DNA of 64,000 nt, taken from assembly GCF_036885605.1 (NCBI RefSeq), contig NZ_CP142523.1, positions 3,720,001 through 3,784,000 of the forward strand, given 5' to 3'. The stretch is from Janthinobacterium sp. TB1-E2. Lineage in GTDB: Bacteria > Pseudomonadota > Gammaproteobacteria > Burkholderiales > Burkholderiaceae_D. Shown here one piece after another: positions 32,285 to 41,233 of the stretch (position 1 is its first letter; each line of letters begins with the position of its first letter). A model generated the notes under the pieces. The model was not told the DNA's origin and made no database searches. It was given only the letters and a program-made list of their open reading frames with translations. The position numbers and the translations under genes are program-made.

Positions 32285-34978
32285 CTACAGCTTCTCCATC
32301 TTTTGCCGCACGGCCGGCGCCGTGGCCGCCGTCGGCGCCAGTTCCAGATAGGTTTTATAGGCGGCTTTGGCCTTGGCCGCATCGCCAGCCTTCGCATACG
32401 CGTCACCCAGGTTCAGATAGGCGATGGCGCGCGACGGGTCCATCTTGACCGTGTTTTCAAACCAGCGGGCCGCTTCGCGGTATTTTTCCTGCTTGTAGAA
32501 AACAAAGCCCAGATTGTTGGCCGCCAGCGCGAAATCGGGACGCAGTTTCAGCGCTTCCGTAAATTGCGCTTCCGCCGCCGCATACTGTTTCTCCTTGTAC
32601 AGCTGCAAGCCACGGTCGTTGGCCCGCTGCGCCAGCTGGCGCGTCGAGCTCGGCACGGCGCCCGGCGTGACGATCTTCTGTTCGCCGCCCTGCAAATCCT
32701 TGACCGTCACGCTGGCCGCCGCCGGCTTGGCGTCGAGCTTGCTGTTCAGGGCAATGGCTTCCGTCGACAGCTGCGTCGTGTTCGGACTGAGGAATTCCGT
32801 CTCGCCCGGCAATTCAAAGACGAAATCGCCCCCTTCCGAACCGGGCAAGCTGCCAAACGCGGGCGTCTGGTTCGACACGCTGGACACGGCCGGCGCCACG
32901 TAAGCCGCCAGTTCCGTCGCCGTGATCAGGCCGTCGCCGTTCAGGTCGCCCTTGCCCGCCAGACCTTGCAGCAGGGTCCACGTGAACACGGAGTGGCCGT
33001 TCGGCCCGCCATCGGCCACCAGCTGGTCGCCGCCGCCGGCCGTCAGCATTTGCCGGCCGATGCGCTTGGCATTGTCGCGCAGGAAGGAGCTGGAACCGGC
33101 GCCACGCGTCAGGCCCAGGCCGCTATAGCAGGCGTCCATGACGAAGAACGCGTGCTTGGCCGTCAGGGACTCCGCGATATTCTGGATTTCCGTCATCGGG
33201 ATCGCATCCGTGGCGAACTGCGCCGGGTCGGAGTCGACGGGCACGATGTAGCCGAGGTCGCGTCCCGAGCTCAACTTGCGCGTGGCGCCGTGGCCGGCGA
33301 AGAAGACGAAGATACGGTCATTCTTTTGCACGCCGCCATGGGCCAGCTTGTCATGGAAGGCGGCCAAGATGTTGTTGCGCGTCGCTTCGCCATTTTTCAG
33401 GGTGACGACACGCTCGGGCGCGAACGCAAATTTCTCGATCAAGGTTTCGCGGATGCCTTGCGCGTCACGCACCGCATATTGCAATTTCGGCCATTTCGCA
33501 TAATCGTCGATGCCGATCACGACGGCCCAGGAATTGGCGTAACCGGTGGTGACGGGCACTTTTTCCGGCGCGGGCGCCGAGCTTTTCGCTACCTGGAAGC
33601 TCGTGCCATCCCAGCCGGCGAATTGATAGCCTTCGGCGATCAGCTTGTCGAGCACGGCCGGCAAGGCTTTCACCGTGCGTTCGTGGATGTCGTGGAACAA
33701 CACGATGCCGCGTCCCGCCTTGTCGACGGACGCCAGCACCCGGTTCGTGATCGAGCTGGGCACGGGGTCGGCCCAATCCAGCGAATCGATATTCCACATC
33801 ACGGATTTCAAATGGGCATCGGCCAGCGCGGCCATGCCTTCGCTGTTGCGCGCGCCATACGGAAAGCGGAACAGCGCGGCCCGCTCGGGGCTGATGGCTT
33901 TCAATAACGTGTCGGTGCCGAGAATTTCGCCTTTCAGCTTGTCGCCAGTCTGCTTGGATAACTGTGCGTGGCTGAAACTGTGGTTGCCCACGGCATAGCC
34001 CTCTTTCATCAGCTTGCGGCTCACTTCCGCACCCGCGTTCAGCTTGGCGTGGCCTTCCGCGTCCAGGCTGCCCAAGTTGCGGCCCACGTTGAAGAACACG
34101 GCCGGCACGCCATATTGTTTCAGGATGGCGCTGATTTCTTCCGTGTAGCGGCGGTGCGGGCCGTCGTCAAAGGTCAGCACGATGGTTTTCTTCGGCAAAC
34201 CCAGGCCGAAGATTTCCGCCTCGTCTTTTTTTGGCACGGGCTTGGCTTCGGGCACAGAACCTGCCGGCGGCACCGCATACGGCACGACGATGCCGTTTTC
34301 CTTCAAAATCTGTTCGCGGCTGTAGAGCTTTTTCAGCTGCGCCACGTAATCATCCCACCGTTCGCGCTTGAGCTCGATGGCGCGCTGGCCCAGGTTGCCG
34401 AAGATTTGCCGGATTTCCTTCTCGTAATTGCGCTCGATCTCGCCCAGCGCATCGAGGTCTTCGGAAATGCGTTTGTGCAGCTTGATCGCCGGCAAGGACG
34501 AATCCTTGGCGACGTCGGCCAGCATGCTTTGCAGCAGTTCGCGGAACGCCAGGCGGTCCGCGTCGTATAGGCCCGGATCGGACTCGATATACCTCAATAA
34601 ACCGTCGAGCGCCTCGAAACGGCCCGGATTGGTAGGCGCCGTCAGCTGGTCGAGCGCGGCATCGAGCTTGGCGATGCGTTCCTGGTTTTCATGGAACAGC
34701 GCCTGCCCCACCTTGCGGGCTTCGTCGCGCGCGCCTTCGGGCAAGCTTTGCTCGTCGGCCAGCAGCACGATAATCTTGCGAAAATTGCCCAGCAAGTCGC
34801 GGAACTGGGCCGCCACGGCGGCCGTATCGACGGTGGACTGGGGCGCGGCGGCCGGGCTGCCCGAGGCCGGGGCGCCTGGCGTGGCGGTGGCGGCTGGACG
34901 GGTAAACGTGTAAATGCCCGCCCCAGCGGCGAGAGCCACGACGACGGTGGCGGCGATCTTGATCGGCTTGGAAGTCAC
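32285..34978 (-). CDS. polysaccharide deacetylase - caspase - EF-hand - TPR fusion protein
   Basis: The start is uncertain. GTG 34978 (897 residues) places the membrane anchor (about residues 8-24) at the very N-terminus; an ATG at 35041 would add 21 residues. Order of parts: N-terminal helix, a helical region to ~250, then a NodB deacetylase (TFDDGP 269-274, HSFSH 333-337, RFPYG 371-375, NIDSLDW to 402, LFHDIH 427-432, all metal and catalytic residues present). A caspase (C14) domain follows, with His563 in FFAGHGA and Cys617 in MDACYSG. Next come a canonical EF-hand loop (DLNGDGLITATE, 678-689), a beta-like linker, and TPR repeats at 785-890. It is probably an anchored periplasmic protein that modifies envelope or biofilm glycans and cleaves proteins. 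Both active sites look intact. Confidence 0.88.
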   Translation of the reverse strand: MTSKPIKIAATVVVALAAGAGIYTFTRPAATATPGAPASGSPAAAPQSTVDTAAVAAQFRDLLGNFRKIIVLLADEQSLPEGARDEARKVGQALFHENQERIAKLDAALDQLTAPTNPGRFEALDGLLRYIESDPGLYDADRLAFRELLQSMLADVAKDSSLPAIKLHKRISEDLDALGEIERNYEKEIRQIFGNLGQRAIELKRERWDDYVAQLKKLYSREQILKENGIVVPYAVPPAGSVPEAKPVPKKDEAEIFGLGLPKKTIVLTFDDGPHRRYTEEISAILKQYGVPAVFFNVGRNLGSLDAEGHAKLNAGAEVSRKLMKEGYAVGNHSFSHAQLSKQTGDKLKGEILGTDTLLKAISPERAALFRFPYGARNSEGMAALADAHLKSVMWNIDSLDWADPVPSSITNRVLASVDKAGRGIVLFHDIHERTVKALPAVLDKLIAEGYQFAGWDGTSFQVAKSSAPAPEKVPVTTGYANSWAVVIGIDDYAKWPKLQYAVRDAQGIRETLIEKFAFAPERVVTLKNGEATRNNILAAFHDKLAHGGVQKNDRIFVFFAGHGATRKLSSGRDLGYIVPVDSDPAQFATDAIPMTEIQNIAESLTAKHAFFVMDACYSGLGLTRGAGSSSFLRDNAKRIGRQMLTAGGGDQLVADGGPNGHSVFTWTLLQGLAGKGDLNGDGLITATELAAYVAPAVSSVSNQTPAFGSLPGSEGGDFVFELPGETEFLSPNTTQLSTEAIALNSKLDAKPAAASVTVKDLQGGEQKIVTPGAVPSSTRQLAQRANDRGLQLYKEKQYAAAEAQFTEALKLRPDFALAANNLGFVFYKQEKYREAARWFENTVKMDPSRAIAYLNLGDAYAKAGDAAKAKAAYKTYLELAPTAATAPAVRQKMEKL

Positions 34979-35137
34979 AGGCTTGTCATTCCCTTCACAT
35001 ACTATGCATAGAATTCGGATGGCGCGGATGCGCAGATGCATAATTGTAAAGCACGCATGGCACATGCTCAGCCCGCACGCTGAATTTGGGCAATAATATG
35101 CCGGCAAACCTCATCGAACGTACGAACAGGAAAGACG

Positions 35138-35260
35138 ATGCACAAGAAACTCTGCGCTGCGGCGCTGATGCTGGGCGTGGCCCTGATGATGCTGCAACTG
35201 CGCGCGCATGCGGGCGACGACGTGGTCAATGTGGCGGGACGTGTATGCTTGCCGCACTGA
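35138..35260 (+). CDS. possible small exported peptide, 40 aa
   Basis: ATG 35138 is preceded by AGGAAAG. The frame reads MHKKLCAAALMLGVALMML, a plausible signal peptide ending near RAHA, then a very short mature part (GDDVVNVAGRVCLPH). It lies in the gap between the caspase fusion (divergent) and the end of the sulfur operon. The signal-peptide shape and ribosome site support it; the tiny mature part argues caution. Confidence 0.4.
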   Translation: MHKKLCAAALMLGVALMMLQLRAHAGDDVVNVAGRVCLPH

Positions 35261-35279
35261 ACCACGCCCCACGCTGGCG

Positions 35280-36344
35280 CTACACCTTGGCCGGCTCCCA
35301 GTAATTGGCCAGGCCCAGCTTTTTCAAGCCTGCCGCCACGAAGCGCGGTTCCAGCAATTCCTCCGCCGTCAAGGGCTGGCGGATCAGCTTTTGTTCCTGC
35401 GCAAACGCCAGCACCCGGCGGTAATGGCGGTACACGGCGTCGTCGTACAGGGGCGACCAGCGCTCCTTCCACTGCAGGCCCGGATCGTCGTAGCTGCGCC
35501 GCACCACGCTGTCGGGCGTGCCATTGCGCGTGCCATCCTTGATGATCGCTTCGCGGTTGCCGTCGAGCGCCGCCCAGTGCTGGGCCCGCAGCCAAGCCGT
35601 GGCCACCAGTTCGGCGATGTCGGGATGGGCTTGCGTAAAGTCGCGCCGCGCCCACAGTTCCGCGCGCATCTTGCGTTCCGGCAGCCCCTTGCTGGACCAG
35701 ATGATGCGGCCGATGCCCTTGTCTTCCAGCGGATAGCCATTGATCATGAACAAGGCATCGACGGCGCCCGTGGCCAGCGCGGCCGTGCCAGGCTTCAAAT
35801 CCATATTGATCAAACGAAAATCCGTGGGCGACATGCGCTGGTCGGCGATCAGCTGGCGCAAGCCCAGTTCCCACGGCCGGCCCCGGTGCACGCTGATGCG
35901 CTTGCCCTTCAGCTCGGCCAGGGACGTGGCGCGCGAACCGGTGGGCACCAGCAGGAACTGGTCCGTGCCCCGCCCCGCCGGCACGATCACCTGCGTGCGT
36001 ACGCCGCCCGCGTTGAGGATGACGGATGGCAAGTCGCCATATGCTGCCATGTCGATGCGGCCGCTGGCGAACGCCTCGTTCATGGTCGCGCCCGTGTCGC
36101 CGGTGACGGGCAGCCACTCCAGCCGCACGCCCCGTTGCTTCAGTTCGCGCGCCAGCCAGCCTTCCTGCTGTACCCGGTAAGCGATGCCGCCCAGTTCCGC
36201 CTTGCCGTTTTCCGCAAAACCCGTCGAGGCGATGCGCAGGGCCGCCGGCGGCGCCCCCGCCCCTTTCGCTGCCGACACCGCCGACACCGCCTGCCCCGCC
36301 AGGGGCAGCAAGGCTAGCCCGCCCATCACCGTGCGTCGCCGCAT
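35280..36344 (-). CDS. SsuA-like substrate-binding protein of an aliphatic-sulfonate ABC system (copy 1)
   Basis: The start MRRRTVMGGLALLPLAG is set by GAGGAG six bases upstream. The signal peptide ends near AVSA. The 354 residues fit the NMT1/SsuA binding-protein fold: EWLPVTGDTGATMNEAFASG, IDMAAYGDLPSVILNAGG, LKGKRISVHRGRPWELGLR. It should bind a sulfonate or related compound in the periplasm and feed the two permeases and ATPase encoded upstream in the same operon. It is the last gene of the long minus-strand operon and resembles the second copy at 41230-42303 over its whole length. Confidence 0.88.
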   Translation of the reverse strand: MRRRTVMGGLALLPLAGQAVSAVSAAKGAGAPPAALRIASTGFAENGKAELGGIAYRVQQEGWLARELKQRGVRLEWLPVTGDTGATMNEAFASGRIDMAAYGDLPSVILNAGGVRTQVIVPAGRGTDQFLLVPTGSRATSLAELKGKRISVHRGRPWELGLRQLIADQRMSPTDFRLINMDLKPGTAALATGAVDALFMINGYPLEDKGIGRIIWSSKGLPERKMRAELWARRDFTQAHPDIAELVATAWLRAQHWAALDGNREAIIKDGTRNGTPDSVVRRSYDDPGLQWKERWSPLYDDAVYRHYRRVLAFAQEQKLIRQPLTAEELLEPRFVAAGLKKLGLANYWEPAKV

Positions 36345-36392
36345 CGCATTCTCCTCATCATCGAACATGGCCACTGTTGACGTGCTTCCCGC

Positions 36393-37448
36393 TCAGGCCG
36401 CACGGCGCGTCTGCGCCAGCGCCGCTTCGAAGGGACGGGGGTCGATCCAGGCGCGCACGTCGACCTTGCTGGGCAAGAAATTCCAGCGGAACAAAAAGTC
36501 GCTGAAATCCTGCAAGCCGGCGACCGACGTTTCCGCCAGGTCCGTGTCCAGCCGCAGATGGGCATCCTTGCCGTACGCCACTTGCACCCAGTGCTCGCTG
36601 GCATTCGATTCGCGCGCGAGGAAACGCCGCGTCTCGTCCGCATGGCCGCGCGCCCACGCTTCAGCCCGCAACACCTGGTCGACCAGGGTCACGGCCGAAT
36701 TGAAATGGTTGTCGAGCAGGTGCGCATCGACGCTCAAGGTGCGCGGCGTGCCGTTGTTGGCGCGGATCAAGGGTTCCGGATGAATGCCCGTGTCGATCAC
36801 CGTGTGCAAGCCGAATTGCTGCGCCAGCAGGGCCGCCGACGCGCCTTTCAGGAAGATGGCGTCCACCTCGCCCCGCAGCAGTCCCAGCAGTTCGGGGCTT
36901 TGGCCGCCGCGCCGCGCGCCGCTGAACAGATTCGTCGCCGCACTTTTCTCCGGCGCCGCTTCGCTCTGGCCGGTGTTGACCACATAATCGACCAGTTCCA
37001 CGTCGGACACAGCCAGCCCTTCCAGGCTCAGCGCGTTTTCCAGCCCGCGCAAGGCTTGCGCGCGCGCAAAGTCGATCTGCGCCTTGGCCCATAAGGGCAA
37101 GCCGAAGCGCCGCCCTTTCAAGTCGCGCACGGTCTGGATGCCGCTGTCGGGCAGGGTCAATATCAGCTGCGTCTCGTCCGACCACGACAGGCCGATCACG
37201 CGCGTCTCGCGCCCCGCCGCGCGCGCCCACAGGGCGGGAATATTGCCGCCGTGACGCACGGAATTTTGCAAGGTATGGTCGAAATGCGATTCGCGCACGG
37301 CTTCCTGGTCCGATTCGCGCAGCGAGCGCAAGCTGGTGCCGTCGGCGCGCAACGCTTCTTCCAGCCAGCCTTGCTGCAGGGCTATCCCCAGGCCCGTCGG
37401 AACGGGGCAGCGCGTGTACCACAGGGTGTCGAGAGTGTCATTGCTCAT
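36393..37448 (-). CDS. DszB-like desulfinase homologue, cytoplasmic (copy 1)
   Basis: The 351 residues have no signal peptide, unlike the binding proteins around it. The start LWYTRCPVPTGLGIALQQG aligns with the active-site region of DszB (2-(2-hydroxyphenyl)benzenesulfinate desulfinase). Cys14 takes the place of DszB Cys27. His55 and Arg65, in SHFDHTLQNSVRHGGNIP, keep the exact ten-residue spacing of DszB His60 and Arg70. DszB itself has a periplasmic-binding-protein fold, which explains the similarity to SsuA. The likely reaction is release of sulfite from a sulfinate. The substrate is not predictable. It lies 39 bases after the ATPase gene in the operon. Confidence 0.78.
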   Translation of the reverse strand: MSNDTLDTLWYTRCPVPTGLGIALQQGWLEEALRADGTSLRSLRESDQEAVRESHFDHTLQNSVRHGGNIPALWARAAGRETRVIGLSWSDETQLILTLPDSGIQTVRDLKGRRFGLPLWAKAQIDFARAQALRGLENALSLEGLAVSDVELVDYVVNTGQSEAAPEKSAATNLFSGARRGGQSPELLGLLRGEVDAIFLKGASAALLAQQFGLHTVIDTGIHPEPLIRANNGTPRTLSVDAHLLDNHFNSAVTLVDQVLRAEAWARGHADETRRFLARESNASEHWVQVAYGKDAHLRLDTDLAETSVAGLQDFSDFLFRWNFLPSKVDVRAWIDPRPFEAALAQTRRAA

Positions 37449-37487
37449 GGTGTATCTCCAGAGTGGGTGGACCAGTCAAAAAGGAAA

Positions 37488-38369
37488 CTACAGCGCCATC
37501 CTGCGCGCCCATTCATTGCCATCCCACAAGCTGCTGGGGTGTTCTTCCTGCGTCACGGGCGCATGCGATTCGTCAAGGTCGCTGAAATCCGCATGCAAGC
37601 CATCGCGGATGGCGACAAAACCTGGCGAACCGCGCTGGCGCGGGTGGGCCAGCGGCACGTCTTGCACCCGGCGCACCTTGCCCGGGCGGGCGTCGAGCAC
37701 GACGATGCGGTCGGCCAGGTAGACGGCTTCATCGATGTCATGCGTGACCATGACCATGGTGATGCCCTCGTCTTGCCACAATCGGCGCAGTTCCTGCTGC
37801 AAGCGCAAGCGGGTCAGCGCGTCGAGCGCACCGAGCGGCTCGTCCAGCAGCAGCACGTCAGGCCGCCCCACGAGGGCGCGGGCAATCGCTGCCCGTTGCG
37901 ACATGCCGCCCGATAACTGATGCGGGTAGGCATCCGCATAGCCATCGAGGCCCACGCGCGTGATTTCCGCCGCCACACGCGCCGCGCGCTCGGCCGGCGG
38001 CACCTTGGTATTGCTGAAGGCCACGGCCACGTTCTGCTGCACCGTCAGCCAGGGGAACAGGCGGTGATCCTGGAACACGAGGCCCCGGTGCAGATCCGTG
38101 CCGCGAATCGGTACGCCATCGTGCAGCAGCAAGCCCGTGTAATCCGTATCCAGGCCCGCCAGCAGGCGCAGCAAGGTGGATTTGCCGCAACCGGACGCGC
38201 CCACGATGGCGACGAATTCGCCCGGGGCGATGGTCAGCGAAATATCGTCGAGCACAGGCAGCGGCGCGCCTTTCAGCGAAAACGACTTGCTCACGTGCTG
38301 CACTTGCAAGCCGCCGCTCAGATGCTGCTGTTGCGGCGACAAGGCCGAGGGGGAAACGAAATCATTCAT
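37488..38369 (-). CDS. ABC transporter ATPase, SsuB/TauB type
   Basis: Start MNDFVSPSALSPQQQ (38369), overlapping the MFS stop by four bases. Of 293 residues, Walker A GASGCGKST is at 57-65, LSGGM signature at 152-156 and Walker B VLLLDEPLGALD at about 172-183, with a His switch in VTHDIDEAVYLAD. All are intact. The SsuB/TauB class energises uptake of sulfonates or nitrate-type solutes, and the two SsuC-like permeases and two SsuA-like proteins in the operon complete the importer. The C-terminal extension (about 40 residues after DVPLAHPRQRGSP) is typical of SsuB. Confidence 0.9.
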   Translation of the reverse strand: MNDFVSPSALSPQQQHLSGGLQVQHVSKSFSLKGAPLPVLDDISLTIAPGEFVAIVGASGCGKSTLLRLLAGLDTDYTGLLLHDGVPIRGTDLHRGLVFQDHRLFPWLTVQQNVAVAFSNTKVPPAERAARVAAEITRVGLDGYADAYPHQLSGGMSQRAAIARALVGRPDVLLLDEPLGALDALTRLRLQQELRRLWQDEGITMVMVTHDIDEAVYLADRIVVLDARPGKVRRVQDVPLAHPRQRGSPGFVAIRDGLHADFSDLDESHAPVTQEEHPSSLWDGNEWARRMAL

Positions 38370-39631
38370 GGAGCACTCTCTGCGGTGGGGGCGAGGGAAG
38401 GAATGGCGGCGGGCGGCGCCCGGCGCAGCCAGCGGCTGCCGTGGAAAACCAGCCAGGCGGCCAGCCACGGAGCCAGCCAGATCAGGAACACATTGCGCAA
38501 GCCCGTCAGGTCCGCCAGACGACCCGCCGCCAGCGCGCCAGCCGTGCCGCCCACCATGCCGAACAGGGTCAAATGGGCCGAGACCCTGGCCTTGTCGACG
38601 GGCGCGCGGGCGATATTGTCCGTGTTGACGAGGTTATTCACGCCCAAGCCCAGGCCGAGCAGCACGGAGGCCGCCAGGTAGGCGATGCTGTTCGGCCACA
38701 GGCCGAGGATCAGCAAGGCGGCCATGATGGCCAGGTGCGCGCCGCCATACAGTTGTTCGCGGTAGCGGCTGGCCAGCACGAAGCGCCCCAGGAACAGCAG
38801 CACCAGCACGCAGCTGAGTCCCTGCACGGCCATCAGCCAGACGGAGTGATGCGCAGGCCAGTGCAGCACGCGGATGGCCAGCAAGATGGAAAACACGCCC
38901 ACGCTGGACGCCGTGAAGCTGGCGAGGATTTCAAACAGGTACGTCACGCGCACAACGGGCAGGCGCAGCAGTTCGCGCAGGCTGGCCGCGCCGGGTACGG
39001 CAACATGCCCCTCCTGCTTGCGCGGTGCCGTATTGTCAGGCAACACTTGCCAGCCCAGCACGGCGAGGATGGCGAACATCAGGGCGGAAATCAAGAAGCC
39101 CGCCTTCAACCCCAACTGCGCGATCAGGTAATTGCCGCACAAGGGTCCGAGGAATTGCATGCCCAGGATCAAGGTCCCCTTGTACCAGCCCGCCTTGCCC
39201 TGCCCCAGTTCCGGCAGGCGCACAAGGAAGACCGTGCTCATGGCTACAATGCGCAGCGAGATGCACAGGCCAACCAAGAACATCAGCAAGGCCACCCATT
39301 GCCAGCCGGGCAGCCACGGCAGCACGCAGAAGGCCAGTGCCAGGCTCAGGCTCACACCCGCGTACAAATGCTTGGGGTTGCCGCGTGACAAGATATAGCC
39401 GGCAGGAATGGTACCCAGCGCCATGGCCAGGGTTTCCGCGCTGCTGATCGCGGCCAGCTGAAAATTGCTCACGTGCAGGTGCAAGCCCAGCAAGGTGGCC
39501 AGCACCTTGTTCATGCCGATGGTCACGCCCGACAGCAGGGTCAAGCCGATAAAGCGCAGCAGAAAGGCGCGCAGCTCGCCTTCGCGCGCGCTGACGGCCG
39601 CGTCTGACTGGAATGGCAACGATTCACTCAC
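38366..39631 (-). CDS. MFS transporter within the sulfur operon
   Basis: The 421-residue protein has 12 predicted helices and MFS signatures (TIPAGYILSRGNPKHLYAG, LVRLPELGQGKAGWYKG). It overlaps the ABC ATPase gene on one side and the permease gene on the other (8 bases), so it is firmly part of the operon. Its direction and substrate are unknown. Export of a desulfurised carbon skeleton or uptake of an organosulfur compound would both fit. An MFS gene placed between the permease and the ATPase of one ABC system is unusual. Confidence 0.85.
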   Translation of the reverse strand: MSESLPFQSDAAVSAREGELRAFLLRFIGLTLLSGVTIGMNKVLATLLGLHLHVSNFQLAAISSAETLAMALGTIPAGYILSRGNPKHLYAGVSLSLALAFCVLPWLPGWQWVALLMFLVGLCISLRIVAMSTVFLVRLPELGQGKAGWYKGTLILGMQFLGPLCGNYLIAQLGLKAGFLISALMFAILAVLGWQVLPDNTAPRKQEGHVAVPGAASLRELLRLPVVRVTYLFEILASFTASSVGVFSILLAIRVLHWPAHHSVWLMAVQGLSCVLVLLFLGRFVLASRYREQLYGGAHLAIMAALLILGLWPNSIAYLAASVLLGLGLGVNNLVNTDNIARAPVDKARVSAHLTLFGMVGGTAGALAAGRLADLTGLRNVFLIWLAPWLAAWLVFHGSRWLRRAPPAAIPSLAPTAESAP

Positions 39632-40388
39632 TGCTGCGCCCCTTCACCAGCAAACGCGCCAGCCGCGCAAACGCCACGTTCATCGCTTGCGCCAGCAGCG
39701 CGATCACGAGCACGGCCAGCAAGACGACGTCCATGCGGCCCGACACTTCGCCATTGAGCAGCAAGGAACCCATGCCGGGGCCAGCCGAAAACAGCAGTTC
39801 GCCGCCCAGGCAAGCGAGCCAGGCAAACGCCAGCGCATGCGTGACGCCCGTGACGATGGCCGGCATGGCGCCCGGCAACAGAATCTGGCGCAGGGTCTGC
39901 CAACGCGTCAGGGTCAGCACTTGCCCCACTTCGCGCAAGCGCCCTTCCACCTGGCGCATGCCCGCATACGTGTTGAGCACGGTAGGATAGAAGGCGGCGA
40001 TGGCGATCACCAGCAGCTTGGCGCCGTCGCCATTGCCCACCCACAAGCCCAACAAGGGAATCAGGCCCAGCAGCGGCACTTGGCGGATGCTGTGGAACAG
40101 CGGGCCGATCAATCTGTCGGCCAACGGCGACTGCGCCATCAGCGCGCCCGTGACGATGCCGGCGCTGCCGCCCAGCAGCAGGCCGGCCAATGTCCTGCCC
40201 AGGCTGGTGCGCAAATGCACCCACAGTTCGCCCGTCAAGATCAAGTCGCGCAAGCTGTGCGCCAGGTCTCCCAAGGAGACAAAAATGTAGGCGGCCGCCG
40301 CGCCCTGTCCTGAGGCCCATTGCCAGGCGCCCAGCAAGGCCAGCGGCAACAGCGCGCCCTTGATGATCAGTATCAAACGCTGCTTCAT
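39624..40388 (-). CDS. ABC transporter permease, SsuC-like (copy 1)
   Basis: The 254 residues have five to six membrane helices and the EAA-type cytoplasmic loop that contacts the ATPase (REVGQVLTLTRWQTLRQILLPGAMPAIVTG). Its start overlaps the preceding permease gene by four bases. The sequence is of the SsuC/TauC class. Two different permease genes side by side suggest a heterodimeric channel, whereas SsuC systems usually need only one. Confidence 0.88.
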   Translation of the reverse strand: MKQRLILIIKGALLPLALLGAWQWASGQGAAAAYIFVSLGDLAHSLRDLILTGELWVHLRTSLGRTLAGLLLGGSAGIVTGALMAQSPLADRLIGPLFHSIRQVPLLGLIPLLGLWVGNGDGAKLLVIAIAAFYPTVLNTYAGMRQVEGRLREVGQVLTLTRWQTLRQILLPGAMPAIVTGVTHALAFAWLACLGGELLFSAGPGMGSLLLNGEVSGRMDVVLLAVLVIALLAQAMNVAFARLARLLVKGRSSE

Positions 40389-41233
40389 GCTGCGCCTCCC
40401 TTACCATTTCCGTTACGTTTCCAGCGCATCAGCCGTGCTTCCAGCGCGTGGCAGAGCCGGTCCAGGCCAAAGCCGATCACGCCCGTCAGCACCACGCCCA
40501 CCATCACCACGTCGAGGCGGAACATTTGCCGGCCCATTTCCATCATCTGGCCCAGGCCGCTGTCGGCGGCCAGCAATTCCGCGCCCACCAGCACCATCCA
40601 CGAGCGCGACAGGGCGATGCGCATGCCCGTCAGCGCGGCAGGCACGATGGCGGGCAAGACGATCAGGCGGATGCGCTGCCAGCGCGAGAAGCAATACACT
40701 TGCGCCACTTCAAAATAGCGCGCAGACAGGTTGCGGATGGCGTCATGCACGGCCAGCGCGACGATAAAGAAGCTGGCCTTGGCGACGATAAACACCTTGA
40801 AACTCTCGCCTATGCCGAACAGCAAGATAAACAGGGGAATCAAGGCCACCGTGGGCAGCTGGCGCAAGACATTGAAGGTCGGGTCGACATAGCTGCGCAA
40901 GCCCGGCGACAGGCCCAGCAAGACGCCAAACGCCAGGCCCGCGCTGGCGCCCAGGCCGAAGCCGGCCAGCAGGCGGAACAGGCTGATGGCCAGGTGCTGT
41001 CCCAGTTCGCCGCTGTCGGCCAGGTCGCGGGCCGTCAACAGCACCTGCCATGGCGACATCAAGATGTGCGCAGGCATCCATTCGAAGGTGGTGGCGGCCG
41101 TCCACAGCAACAGCAAGACCAGCGGCGACGCCCACACGGACCAGGGCGAGCGCACGAAGCGCCGCAGCCGGGGAACCGAAGCCGCACGCGCTGGCGCAGG
41201 GGCGCGCGGCAAGGCGATAGTCAAGGAAGTCAT
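40385..41233 (-). CDS. ABC transporter permease, SsuC-like (copy 2)
   Basis: The 282 residues carry a basic N-terminus, six helices and the EAA-type loop (FEVAQVYCFSRWQRIRLIVLPAIVPAALTG). It overlaps the binding-protein gene upstream and the second permease gene downstream by four bases each, so all are translated as a chain. It shares fold and loop pattern with its neighbour but is clearly a different protein, and the pair probably forms the channel. Confidence 0.88.
   Translation of the reverse strand: MTSLTIALPRAPAPARAASVPRLRRFVRSPWSVWASPLVLLLLWTAATTFEWMPAHILMSPWQVLLTARDLADSGELGQHLAISLFRLLAGFGLGASAGLAFGVLLGLSPGLRSYVDPTFNVLRQLPTVALIPLFILLFGIGESFKVFIVAKASFFIVALAVHDAIRNLSARYFEVAQVYCFSRWQRIRLIVLPAIVPAALTGMRIALSRSWMVLVGAELLAADSGLGQMMEMGRQMFRLDVVMVGVVLTGVIGFGLDRLCHALEARLMRWKRNGNGKGGAA

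Noticed and set aside
31937-33907. Long open frame (656 codons) on the plus strand opposite the caspase-fusion gene
   Set aside because: It is a shadow of the GC-rich codons of the true gene: no recognisable domains, Arg/His/Gln-rich composition, and the opposite strand has intact catalytic motifs.
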